Positions 5,786 through 11,621 of a stretch of DNA of 44,355 nt are shown here, one piece after another; positions within the stretch are counted from its first letter, which is position 1; every line of letters begins with the position of its first letter. The translations under genes were made by a program, and so were the position numbers. This stretch comes from a virus: positions 1 to 44,355 of the IMG/VR virus record IMGVR_UViG_3300021403_000023; one strand, 5' to 3'. The notes beneath the pieces are model-generated. The model searched no databases. It was not told where the DNA came from and saw only the letters and a list, made by a program, of their open reading frames with translations.

Positions 5786-6100
5786 ATGACTGAGCACACA
5801 CCAGGGCCTTGGACCGTTGAAGAGTACGGGGACGACGATTGCCCGGCTCTCGTTATCCATCGGGACAGCGAAAATCGCGTCTGCTTTATGGCAACGCCTG
5901 GAAGCCACGGCGACCCCGCGAAGATCGAGGCCGATGCATACCTGATCGCCGCCGCGCCTGATCTGCTGAGGGCACTCCAAGACATGCTGGCGTGGGCTGG
6001 CACTCCGCAGGAGCAGGCAAGTCCATCCTGGATAATTGGCGCTTGCCAGCGGTCCCGTGACGCCATCGCCAAGGCAAAGGGGCGGCGAAATGAGTACTGA
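5786..6100 (+). CDS. conserved phage protein of the HTPGPW type
   Basis: 104 aa. The ATG at 5786 is part of a GCGGCCGAATG element. The opening HTPGPWTVEEYGDDDCP and the later EADAYLIAAAPDLLRALQDM are hallmarks of a very common phage orphan family with no proven function. The C-terminus is variable and basic (RRNEY). The stop lies inside the next gene, which starts 11 bases earlier. Confidence 0.8.
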   Translation: MTEHTPGPWTVEEYGDDDCPALVIHRDSENRVCFMATPGSHGDPAKIEADAYLIAAAPDLLRALQDMLAWAGTPQEQASPSWIIGACQRSRDAIAKAKGRRNEY

Positions 6101-6383
6101 GCCGCTTCGAAAGGGCATCAACCTCGAAGAGATTGGGGAGGGATGGCTTGCGCTCGGGAGCGATGGCCAAGGGCTCGAGGTCTTCAAGGGCGATTTGATT
6201 GCCAAGCTCAATGCACCTACGCGCAAGGACCGAGTGGATACGGCTCATTTAGCCCGTCTCAACGGTACTGACTTTGTGCAGTGGTACGGACGAAAATCTG
6301 ATGGTCGGTTCTGGCCGATAGGTCGGATTATGAGACTTACCGAAGTCGGAAAGGCCGCACTTTGTAAAGGACCGTCGGAATGA
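6090..6383 (+). CDS. unknown small phage protein
   Basis: 97 aa. The ATG at 6090 lies within a GCGGCGAAATG element and overlaps the end of the preceding gene. The first half (INLEEIGEGWLALGSDGQGL EVF) is acidic and looks like a beta-hairpin; the second half is basic with LARLNGTDFVQWYGRKSDGR. No family recognised. Confidence 0.65.
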   Translation: MSTEPLRKGINLEEIGEGWLALGSDGQGLEVFKGDLIAKLNAPTRKDRVDTAHLARLNGTDFVQWYGRKSDGRFWPIGRIMRLTEVGKAALCKGPSE

Positions 6384-6598
6384 GAGACCCCTTAGTTGAT
6401 CCGCGACCAGGAGATGTCGTGCGATCATCATATGCGACGATCGGAGAGCGTCATGTCACCGGAGTTTGGGACTGCGGAGTTAATTATTGGCGCGTCCTAC
6501 CGACAGGCAAGCGATACCTGGGACATTGCCTCCCTGTGATTTGGCAGAAATGGTGCAGATCGCATCGGGCGACTGTGGTTCAGATCGCTTCTGATTGA
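6380..6598 (+). CDS. unknown small beta-rich phage protein
   Basis: 72 aa, starting ATGA over the previous stop. PRPGDVVRSSYATIGERHVT followed by GVWDCGVNYWRVLPTGKRYL suggests a compact beta fold similar to the 4599 gene. Conserved-looking tryptophans (WRVLP, WQKW). No known family or membrane segment. Confidence 0.65.
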   Translation: MRDPLVDPRPGDVVRSSYATIGERHVTGVWDCGVNYWRVLPTGKRYLGHCLPVIWQKWCRSHRATVVQIASD

Positions 6599-6615
6599 GA
6601 TGCGGCGGATTCACC

Positions 6616-6852
6616 ATGATCATTGACGCGCTCTATAACCCACCTGTTCCGGACTGGAACGAACTTTCAAATGAGGACAAGGCCGCCATCCAAGAGGCAT
6701 GGGAGATTCATTCTTGCCCCCACTCTTGCGGCGGCGAGGTGCTTTATGTCTACGAAGCAATTCGAGATGCGCTAAAGGCTCGCGAGCAGCGCGTGTTCGA
6801 GGCGACGATGGCGGGACCGCCGCCTCCTTCTGCAATGCGGAACTCCGAATGA
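6616..6852 (+). CDS. unknown small phage protein
   Basis: 78 aa from the ATG at 6616, which follows a GCGGCGGATTC element. A longer version from a TTG at 6595 is possible but would read the element as protein. PPVPDWNELSNEDKAAIQEA is acidic and helical. CPHSCGG (about residues 34-40) is a lone cysteine pair. The C-terminus is helical with a Pro-rich break (PPPPS). No family recognised. Confidence 0.65.
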   Translation: MIIDALYNPPVPDWNELSNEDKAAIQEAWEIHSCPHSCGGEVLYVYEAIRDALKAREQRVFEATMAGPPPPSAMRNSE

Positions 6853-7220
6853 CCGATCTTTTAACCATGGATGATGTGGCCAGCCGGCTTCACAAGAGCC
6901 GCCGATGGTTGCAAGCTTGGCTTCGTGACCGGCCGATCGGGAGGCTGGCCGGGCGCACCCGCCTATTCACGCCCATGGATTTGGCCCAGATCATCCAGGA
7001 GCTGCCATGCCCCTTAAGCTCGTCGCGCCGCGCGAAGGCAAGAGCCCGAACTGGACGATCCGCGGCACCTACCTCGGGCGGTACGTTAACCGAAGCTCTG
7101 GCGCTGGCAAGCGAGCGGTCGCCGTCCAAGTCCTCAAGCAGATCGAGCGAGAGATCGAGCGTGGTGAGTTTTCCGAACCGGGCGAGCCGACCTTCGCGAG
7201 CGCAGCCGCGGCCTACATGA
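6849..7220 (+). CDS. excisionase-like HTH protein overlapping the integrase
   Basis: The ATG at 6849 overlaps the previous stop. The first 55 residues are a MerR/Xis-type winged helix: MTDLLTMDDVASRLHKSRRW, then LQAWLRDRPIGRL and a wing RTRLFTPMDLAQIIQEL. That is enough for a full excisionase. The remaining 70 residues are Ser/Arg/Ala-rich low-complexity and coincide out of frame with the start of the integrase gene, so they may be a passive consequence of the overlap. Position directly before the integrase supports an excision role (Xis). It could instead be an AlpA-like regulator. HTH confident, role inferred. Confidence 0.7.
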   Translation: MTDLLTMDDVASRLHKSRRWLQAWLRDRPIGRLAGRTRLFTPMDLAQIIQELPCPLSSSRRAKARARTGRSAAPTSGGTLTEALALASERSPSKSSSRSSERSSVVSFPNRASRPSRAQPRPT

Positions 7221-7993
7221 GGGCCGGCGGCGAGCGCACGTACCTCAAGAAACTATTGGTGCATTTCGGTGAAACGCCACTCAGCAAGATTGATCAGAGT
7301 GCAATCGATTCAGCAGCAGCTTGCCTCTATCCGAGTGCGACTCCTGCCACTCGCAATCGGTCTGTCTATACCCCCATTTGCGCAGTCCTGCGTGGCGCGG
7401 GCATTAGACTCGATCTCCGTCGCCCTAGAGGAGCTGCGGGTAACAAGGCGACTTCTTGGCTATGGCCAGAACAAGCCGAGGCGATCTTCGCGGAAGCGGG
7501 AAAGCTCGACAAGGAGTTCGCCGTCCTCCTGATCGTGCTCTGCTATACGGGCATGAGGCTATCGGAAGCACTCGGACTGACCTGGAACGATGTGAGGTTG
7601 CAAGATGGATTCGCCTACGTACCTGAGACGAAAAACGAGGAGCCTCGCGCTGTGTTTCTTCCGCCAGTGGCCGTGGCTGCGATGGGAAATATCTCGAACG
7701 ATAGAAGCGGGCGAATTTTCCCATTCGCTAAAGGGGGCCATATTTATTCACTTCTCCGTGCTGCGGCGTTCAAAGCAGGTGTCGATCTGCCCGAGCGCAG
7801 TGCCTTCCACATCTTCCGACACACCTACGCCACCTGGATGCGCCGATACGCCGGCCTCGATGAAAAGGGCCTGATGGCAACGGGCGCTTGGAAGGATCGA
7901 AAGTCTGTGGACCGCTACACGCACACGGTCGTTTCGGAAGAGGCGCGGAAGGCCGCGCTGCTGCCGACCCCGCGTGGAAAATCGGTGGCATAG
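7007..7993 (+). CDS. int: tyrosine recombinase (phage integrase)
   Basis: 328 aa. All catalytic positions of the family can be placed: R184 (TGMRLSEAL), K209 in the beta-hairpin (PETKNEE), H268 and R271 (AFHIFRHTYATWM), W295 replacing the second histidine (TGAWKD), and nucleophile Y304 (VDRYTH). The N-terminus (PNWTIRGTYLGRYVNRSSGA) is an arm-binding-like beta region, followed by a SAM-like core-binding domain (about residues 60-140). It lies immediately upstream of a tRNA-derived attP, the usual layout. It catalyses site-specific integration and excision at a tRNA-Thr gene. The start at 7007 (MPLKLVAPREGK) overlaps the upstream HTH gene by 214 bases. Confidence 0.95.
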   Translation: MPLKLVAPREGKSPNWTIRGTYLGRYVNRSSGAGKRAVAVQVLKQIEREIERGEFSEPGEPTFASAAAAYMRAGGERTYLKKLLVHFGETPLSKIDQSAIDSAAACLYPSATPATRNRSVYTPICAVLRGAGIRLDLRRPRGAAGNKATSWLWPEQAEAIFAEAGKLDKEFAVLLIVLCYTGMRLSEALGLTWNDVRLQDGFAYVPETKNEEPRAVFLPPVAVAAMGNISNDRSGRIFPFAKGGHIYSLLRAAAFKAGVDLPERSAFHIFRHTYATWMRRYAGLDEKGLMATGAWKDRKSVDRYTHTVVSEEARKAALLPTPRGKSVA

Positions 7994-8001
7994 GTCGAAA
8001 A

Positions 8002-8028
8002 CAATGGAATTCCATTGCAATTACAATG
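8002..8028. repeat. inverted repeats next to attP
   Basis: A perfect 16-bp palindrome CAATGGAATTCCATTG (8002-8017) is followed by CATTG/CAATG around CAATTA (8013-8028). They sit between the int stop and the tRNA-like core, where Int arm or Xis sites are expected. They could also act as a weak transcription barrier after int. Confidence 0.5.
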
Positions 8029-8030
8029 TC

Positions 8031-8085
8031 GCGCACCCCCTTGGTAAGGGGGAGGTCGTAAGTTCAATCCTTACCGGCAGCACCA
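8031..8085 (+). other. attP: attP: 3' part of tRNA-Thr(GGT)
   Basis: From 8036 the sequence folds as the anticodon arm CCCCC-TTGGTAA-GGGGG with anticodon GGT. A 5-base variable loop follows, then the T arm GTAAG-TTCAATC-CTTAC (8058-8074), the 3' acceptor strand CGGCAGC (8075-8081), discriminator A and CCA at 8083-8085. No D arm or matching 5' acceptor strand (GCTGCCG) lies upstream. It is therefore a partial tRNA that rebuilds the host gene after integration, not a working tRNA. Directly downstream of int, this is the attachment core. Confidence 0.9.
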
Positions 8086-8219
8086 TGAGAGCCCGATTTT
8101 ACGAGGCTTTCTACGCTCTCTATCCAGAAGCATCGCGCAGCTACGCGCGAACGGACACGGAACCGCGCAAGTCCACCGGTGGCAAATCGGTGGACTCTGT
8201 TCACGGGAGGTTCGCGTGA
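8085..8219 (+). CDS. doubtful 44-aa ORF starting at the attP CCA end
   Basis: The ATG at 8085 shares its A with the tRNA CCA end and has no ribosome site. The product starts MRARFYEAFYALYPEAS and ends in a polar tail. The stop overlaps the next gene's GTG start. In a lysogen it would begin at the very end of the rebuilt tRNA. Only the coupling supports it. Confidence 0.3.
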   Translation: MRARFYEAFYALYPEASRSYARTDTEPRKSTGGKSVDSVHGRFA

Positions 8220-8428
8220 CCAACCGAGAAATCCGGCAGGTTCAATGCGAACTGCTCGCGTGGCTCGAACATCAGCCGCGCGCCGTCAGCGGCATCGGCG
8301 GTGTGGTCGCCATCGGGCTCGATAACGCGATGCGGTTCGGGACAACGCCGGCAACGCTTTGGTTGCTTGCCGGTGACGTTGAGCGGCTGGCCAGCGCCGC
8401 CTCTGATGAGGATAAGTCAGGTCATTGA
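8216..8428 (+). CDS. unknown small phage protein
   Basis: 70 aa; the GTG at 8216 follows a strong GGGAGG site. It is helical with a Gly/Val-rich centre (SGIGGVVAIGLDNAMRFG). No transmembrane helix of full length and no known motif. First reliable gene after attP, so it would be the first phage gene behind the host tRNA-Thr in a prophage. Confidence 0.65.
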   Translation: MTNREIRQVQCELLAWLEHQPRAVSGIGGVVAIGLDNAMRFGTTPATLWLLAGDVERLASAASDEDKSGH

Positions 8429-8453
8429 TATCATTGAGATGAGGGCGAATAGG

Positions 8454-8597
8454 ATGGACAGAATAGGCATCATCGTTTTTTACATTCCGTCGTGGAGACT
8501 CAAGGCGTGGATTGCCCGATTGATCGGCAAGCCTGTGCCCGGAGGATGGACAATCGGAACTCGCGTCATGATCTTTGACCCGTTGGTTGACGATTGA
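8454..8597 (+). CDS. 47-aa hydrophobic small protein
   Basis: The ATG at 8454 directly follows a GGGCGAATAGG element. MDRIGIIVFYIPSWRLKAWI is moderately hydrophobic and amphipathic, then ARLIGKPVPGGWTIG leads to an acidic end (FDPLVDD). It may associate with membranes. No family recognised; accepted because its start signal matches its neighbours. Confidence 0.55.
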   Translation: MDRIGIIVFYIPSWRLKAWIARLIGKPVPGGWTIGTRVMIFDPLVDD

Positions 8598-8633
8598 GCG
8601 CCTATCGGTCGGGTGCGGCGAATAGGAAGATCA

Positions 8634-9071
8634 ATGCGCGGGTATGCTGCGATAGGCTTAATCGGCCCGAAGATCGAGGCCAACGTCGGCGGCGCGCTTC
8701 GAGCGGTAGCCTGCTATGGGGCGTCCTTAATCGTTCTGGAAGCCCCTCGCTTTGAGCACCGCTCGACCAATGTCACTAAGACGCAGCGGCACATCCCGAT
8801 GATCGTGGGCGCTATCTGCGAGCACCGCCCCTACGATTGCCCTTTGGTCGTAGTGGAGATTGTCGATGGCGCCAGACCTCTTCCCGGATTCATCCACCCT
8901 GAGCGAGCAATCTACGTGTTCGGCCCGGAAGACGGATCGGTGCCTCGCCGCATATTGCAGCGGGCGCAGCACGTCGTTTCCATCCCGACGCGCTACTGCA
9001 TGAACCTCGCCGCAACAGTCAACGTGGTTCTGTACGACCGACTGTCGAAGCAATCGGCAGCATTTCAGTAG
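8634..9071 (+). CDS. SpoU/TrmH-family RNA 2'-O-methyltransferase
   Basis: 145 aa, about the size of a bare SPOUT catalytic core. Motif 1 is NVGGALRAVACYG (N17, R23), motif 2 IYVFGPEDGSVP (about residues 94-104), motif 3 SIPTRYCMNLAATVNVVLYD (about 117-136), together forming the AdoMet-binding trefoil knot. Family members methylate a ribose 2'-OH in tRNA or rRNA. There is no added RNA-binding domain, as in the TrmL-like short forms. I start at the ATG at 8634, after a GCGGCGAATAGGAAG signal, rather than 8613. It lies beyond attP in the region that would follow host tRNA-Thr in a lysogen. Substrate unknown. Confidence 0.85.
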   Translation: MRGYAAIGLIGPKIEANVGGALRAVACYGASLIVLEAPRFEHRSTNVTKTQRHIPMIVGAICEHRPYDCPLVVVEIVDGARPLPGFIHPERAIYVFGPEDGSVPRRILQRAQHVVSIPTRYCMNLAATVNVVLYDRLSKQSAAFQ

Positions 9072-9101
9072 TCAGCGGCGAATAGAAGTGGGGTCACCAA
9101 G

Positions 9102-9314
9102 ATGTCTGACCAATTTGTAGTGCATCGCCTGCGTTCGAAGCCCATCGAATATACGGTCAAGATCAGGCATTTCGTCGCCGCCGGAGAATGGCAGATTGGT
9201 GTGACTGTGCTCGACATCGCTGATGATGACTCCGAGCAGAGATGTCGGGTGGCGGCCGATCTTCGCTGCGCCGCAGAGATTTTGGAGGGAAATAAATGTG
9301 GCGAGACATGCTGA
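9102..9314 (+). CDS. unknown small phage protein
   Basis: 70 aa; the ATG at 9102 follows GCGGCGAATAG (9075-9085) and a G-rich leader. The sequence VVHRLRSKPIEYTVKIRHFV is beta-rich and basic, then an acidic stretch (IADDDSEQ) and a cysteine-containing helix (RVAADLRCAAEILEGNKCGE). No family recognised. Its 3' end overlaps the next start by 19 bases. Confidence 0.65.
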   Translation: MSDQFVVHRLRSKPIEYTVKIRHFVAAGEWQIGVTVLDIADDDSEQRCRVAADLRCAAEILEGNKCGETC

Positions 9315-9499
9315 ATGATCCACCGCCGATAGGCGAAATGGTCTGGCTCTGGTCCGGGTGTTGGCGTCACGCCTTCCCAGGCTGCCGCGTAGGCGAGATC
9401 GGGGAATGCTGCGTCGACACCTGTGAGCCGGAGGCGAAGGGATGGAAATGTTTTGCATCCCATTGGATGCCGCTTCCAATCCCGCCGGACGCTTTGTAA
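9296..9499 (+). CDS. conserved phage protein with Trp/Cys-rich sequence
   Basis: 67 aa; the ATG at 9296 follows GGAGGG. DMLNDPPPIGEMVWLWSGCW, then EAKGWKCFASHWMPLPIPP, has the spacing of the small phage family usually opening WQPIETAPKDG and closing with a WxPLPxPP motif. That family is widespread and of unknown function. The gene at 9926 is a second, more typical relative of the same family's N-terminus. Confidence 0.7.
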   Translation: MWRDMLNDPPPIGEMVWLWSGCWRHAFPGCRVGEIGECCVDTCEPEAKGWKCFASHWMPLPIPPDAL

Positions 9500-9542
9500 G
9501 CGACGCCTCTCAGTAGATCAGCGGCGAAAACGGAGGCGGTAT

Positions 9543-9893
9543 ATGGAAAGGTTAATCAGGCAGATCGAGGCGACGACCGGCCCGGATCGCTTCTTGGATG
9601 GCCAGATTGCGACAGCGGTTGATTTGCCCGTTCCGCGTGATCCGGTTGGGTGGCCCCCGGCGTTCACCGCGTCCGTAGATGCCGCTGTGACACTTGTCCC
9701 GTCAGATCGGAGTTGGGAGTTGCGCAGCGCTATCCCGGGCTGCGCGGATGACTGCTGCGAAGCCGAATGCAGGTCGTGGGATGACGATCATTCTATATCG
9801 CAGGACTGTTCATCCGGGAGAGGCGCTACGCCAGCGTTGGCGCTGTGTGCTGCCGCCTTAAAAGCGATCGAGTGGGACCGCAGTCAGGGCTGA
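9543..9893 (+). CDS. conserved phage protein of unknown function
   Basis: 116 aa from the ATG at 9543, which follows a GCGGCGAAAACGGAGGCGG signal. MERLIRQIEATTGPDRFLDG, then QIATAVDLPVP, opens it like a common phage orphan family (ATGPDRELDARIA...). The pattern PALALCAAALKAIE at the end is also typical. No catalytic motif seen. Confidence 0.7.
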   Translation: MERLIRQIEATTGPDRFLDGQIATAVDLPVPRDPVGWPPAFTASVDAAVTLVPSDRSWELRSAIPGCADDCCEAECRSWDDDHSISQDCSSGRGATPALALCAAALKAIEWDRSQG

Positions 9894-9925
9894 CGAACCG
9901 CCGCATCCATCACATAGGCAACGGA

Positions 9926-10192
9926 ATGAGCGAATGGCAGCCGATGAAAACCGCCCCCCACGATCGAACGATCTGGGTCTATTCCGCGACGGATTGCAGC
10001 GATTGGGTAAAGCCACGACTTGCTACGTGGCAAACGCCAGTGGGCTATCCGGGGGAATTCTGTGAGGAAGGGAGCGACTGCACCCTGCATGAACCGAAAT
10101 GCTGGTGCGAGGCTATCATCCCAAAGTCGCCAACCGCCGCAGATATCAAAGAACCGGCCGCTCCCGGTGAGAAGGCGGAGAACTCGAAATGA
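9926..10192 (+). CDS. conserved phage protein of the WQPMKTAPHDR type
   Basis: 88 aa from the ATG at 9926. EWQPMKTAPHDRTIWVYSAT matches the small conserved phage family that starts with WQPIETAPKDG. It is probably a small beta-rich domain with conserved tryptophans (PRLATWQTPVGYPG, KCWCEAIIP). Function unknown. The C-terminus is a charged tail; the stop overlaps the next start. Confidence 0.75.
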   Translation: MSEWQPMKTAPHDRTIWVYSATDCSDWVKPRLATWQTPVGYPGEFCEEGSDCTLHEPKCWCEAIIPKSPTAADIKEPAAPGEKAENSK

Positions 10193-10449
10193 CCATGACC
10201 CGCGCGTGCCCAACGCCCCACGAATGCTCAGTAGTTCTTGATCTGCAGGCCGAGCTCGAGCGGCTGCAGGAGCTTCTGCGCGGCGTGGGAGCCAACCGCT
10301 ATTGGGAAGGCCGCTGGCGGGACGAGAAGGCCGATAATGAGCGCCTAGCGGCAGCTCTCGAAGAGATCAGCCGCGAATATCCGTCGCCTAGCCGGTTCAG
10401 AGCCGGCAATATGGCACGCGCCGCCCTTGAGCAGAAGGCGGACAAATAA
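10189..10449 (+). CDS. coiled-coil small phage protein
   Basis: 86 aa, ATGA start over the previous stop; an alternative ATG is at 10195. After CPTPHECS comes a heptad-like helix (VVLDLQAELERLQELLRG) and a second one (DEKADNERLAAALEEISREY). The C-terminal EQKADK is shared with the next gene through a 17-bp repeat. Probably an oligomeric helical protein, function unknown. Confidence 0.7.
   Translation: MTMTRACPTPHECSVVLDLQAELERLQELLRGVGANRYWEGRWRDEKADNERLAAALEEISREYPSPSRFRAGNMARAALEQKADK
10431..10447 (+). repeat. 17-bp direct repeat, copy 1
   Basis: GCAGAAGGCGGACAAAT occurs here and at 10649-10665. Each copy covers the end of one gene and leads into the start of the next, and encodes QKADK in both. 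Confidence 0.8.
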
Positions 10450-10667
10450 TGCACTGGACCAATGGAGAGCACGCCGCAGACCTTCGTCACGCCGTTAAGG
10501 CGGAGCGGGAGCAGTGTGCAGTCAAGATCGAGCGGCTGACCAAACTACTCAAAGATGCGGCCGAATATCTCACATCGTCTTATTGTGACGAAGGCTATTG
10601 GATCGACACTGGCGCAATGGAAATCGTCAAAGCAGTGGATGCTCTTGGGCAGAAGGCGGACAAATGA
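10449..10667 (+). CDS. small helical phage protein
   Basis: 72 aa; the start is TAATG-coupled to the preceding gene. AADLRHAVKAEREQCAVKIE RLTKLLKDAAEY is a long charged helix, then TSSYCDEGYWIDTGAMEIVK. It ends QALGQKADK-like, as the preceding product does, which suggests descent by duplication or cassette reuse. Function unknown. Confidence 0.7.
   Translation: MHWTNGEHAADLRHAVKAEREQCAVKIERLTKLLKDAAEYLTSSYCDEGYWIDTGAMEIVKAVDALGQKADK
10649..10665 (+). repeat. 17-bp direct repeat, copy 2
   Basis: Identical to 10431-10447. A degenerate third version (GGGCAAGATGCGGAGG) precedes the start at 10846. Confidence 0.8.
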
Positions 10668-10849
10668 ACATCGACGATCACCCCCTGCGATATGCGAAGA
10701 TTACCGACGCCATAGAGGCGATCCTATTCAGGAGGTCTCTAGAGAAAAGATTAGGCGGTTATGTTCTCGAAACCGCCATCGAGATTGCCGAGTCCATAGT
10801 TGGGACGCAACGCGACGCCCTTGGGCAAGATGCGGAGGACCGGAAGTGA
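10664..10849 (+). CDS. 61-aa helical phage protein
   Basis: The ATG at 10664 overlaps the previous stop (ATGA). It opens MNIDDHPLRYAKITDAIEAI and then forms helices (LFRRSLEKRLGGYVLETAIE). It ends ALGQDAEDRK, again resembling the ALGQKADK ending of its neighbour. No family recognised. Confidence 0.6.
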   Translation: MNIDDHPLRYAKITDAIEAILFRRSLEKRLGGYVLETAIEIAESIVGTQRDALGQDAEDRK

Positions 10850-11049
10850 TCTACGAACTACGCGCTAAGCCGATACCGACCAGTCCCACGCTGCTTGCCG
10901 CCCTTGAGAGGGCAAAAAACCATGTGATGACGGCAGAGGAAAAGGGCGCCCAGCGAAAGTCATGGGTGATCGGGGAATTTATGCTCGAGCACCCCGAGGC
11001 GACTCGCGAATATGCGGAAGAGATTTACGCGAAGGTCACCGGGGTCTGA
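10846..11049 (+). CDS. small phage protein, GTG start
   Basis: 67 aa; the GTG at 10846 overlaps the TGA of the preceding gene and follows GGAGGACC. The sequence TSPTLLAALERAKNHVMTAE then KSWVIGEFMLEHPEATREYA is helical and matches the general look of small phage proteins that carry a MTPEEQRAQRRSWVIGEM-type motif. Function unknown. Confidence 0.65.
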   Translation: MIYELRAKPIPTSPTLLAALERAKNHVMTAEEKGAQRKSWVIGEFMLEHPEATREYAEEIYAKVTGV

Positions 11050-11079
11050 ATCAGCAGCAGACAAGAGAGAGGCGGCGAA

Positions 11080-11289
11080 ATGATGGAAGTCTACGTTTGC
11101 ACCGACCATGACGGGCACTTCCCGGTCGGGGTTTGCTCCGTGGTGGTCGCCCATTCCGAGGCAGAGGCCCGCGGCTTGCTCAAAGCCGAGCTGCATAAGC
11201 TTGTCCTGGACGAGAACAAGCCATTCACCTTGCGGCGGCTAAGCCTAGAGTCGCCCAAGGCCTTCGTGCTGTTGGACGGGGATTATTGA
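11080..11289 (+). CDS. last rightward gene, conserved small phage protein
   Basis: 69 aa; the ATGATG start at 11080 is fused to a GCGGCGAAATG element. VYVCTDHDGHFPVGVCSVVV followed by AHSEAEARGLLKAELHK is a beta-hairpin plus helix. The product ends LLDGDY. I recognise the layout from other phages (a signal-transfer-like alpha/beta mini-domain) but not a named function. It ends only 15 bases from the stop of the convergent lysis operon, with no hairpin between. Confidence 0.7.
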   Translation: MMEVYVCTDHDGHFPVGVCSVVVAHSEAEARGLLKAELHKLVLDENKPFTLRRLSLESPKAFVLLDGDY

Positions 11290-11304
11290 ATCGGCCGCTG
11301 TTGC

Positions 11305-11595
11305 CTAAGCTGCATCCTTCCGCAGAAGCTCTTTCAAGTCCTTCTGTAGCTCATCGAATCGTCTACCCTGCGCCATCATGCGCTCGTCCATGACGTTCAT
11401 GCGCCCGCTATGATCGGCCAAGGTAATCAGCACCTTCTGCAGTTCCTTGATCTCGTTCGTCTGGCCGGTCATGACATCCTGCATGGCGGTCACCTGGGTC
11501 TTGAGGACTTTGGTATCAGCTTTGATAGCCCATACGAAGCCAATGAAACTGATCAGGGTCACCCCGATGGTGATCCAGTGTCCCATATCTAACAT
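11305..11595 (-). CDS. single-pass membrane protein with coiled coil (spanin- or holin-like)
   Basis: 96 aa; start at 11595 or the in-frame ATG at 11586. The hydrophobic helix WITIGVTLISFIGFVWAI (about residues 7-24) is followed by a continuous charged coiled coil with regular heptads (LKTQVTAMQDVMTGQTNEIK; MMAQGRRFDELQKDLKELLR). It is the last gene of the lysis cassette. This shape fits an inner-membrane spanin subunit or a holin-associated antiholin. No partner lipoprotein with a lipobox is visible; the barrel-bearing gene just upstream could be the outer-membrane counterpart, which is speculation. Confidence 0.75.
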   Translation of the reverse strand: MLDMGHWITIGVTLISFIGFVWAIKADTKVLKTQVTAMQDVMTGQTNEIKELQKVLITLADHSGRMNVMDERMMAQGRRFDELQKDLKELLRKDAA

Positions 11596-11621
11596 CGGGG
11601 TGACCTATCTTGTTCCAGAGA

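Noticed and set aside
8031-8085. Functional tRNA gene
   Set aside because: Only the anticodon arm, T arm and 3' acceptor strand are present; no D arm or 5' acceptor strand, so it is an attP core.
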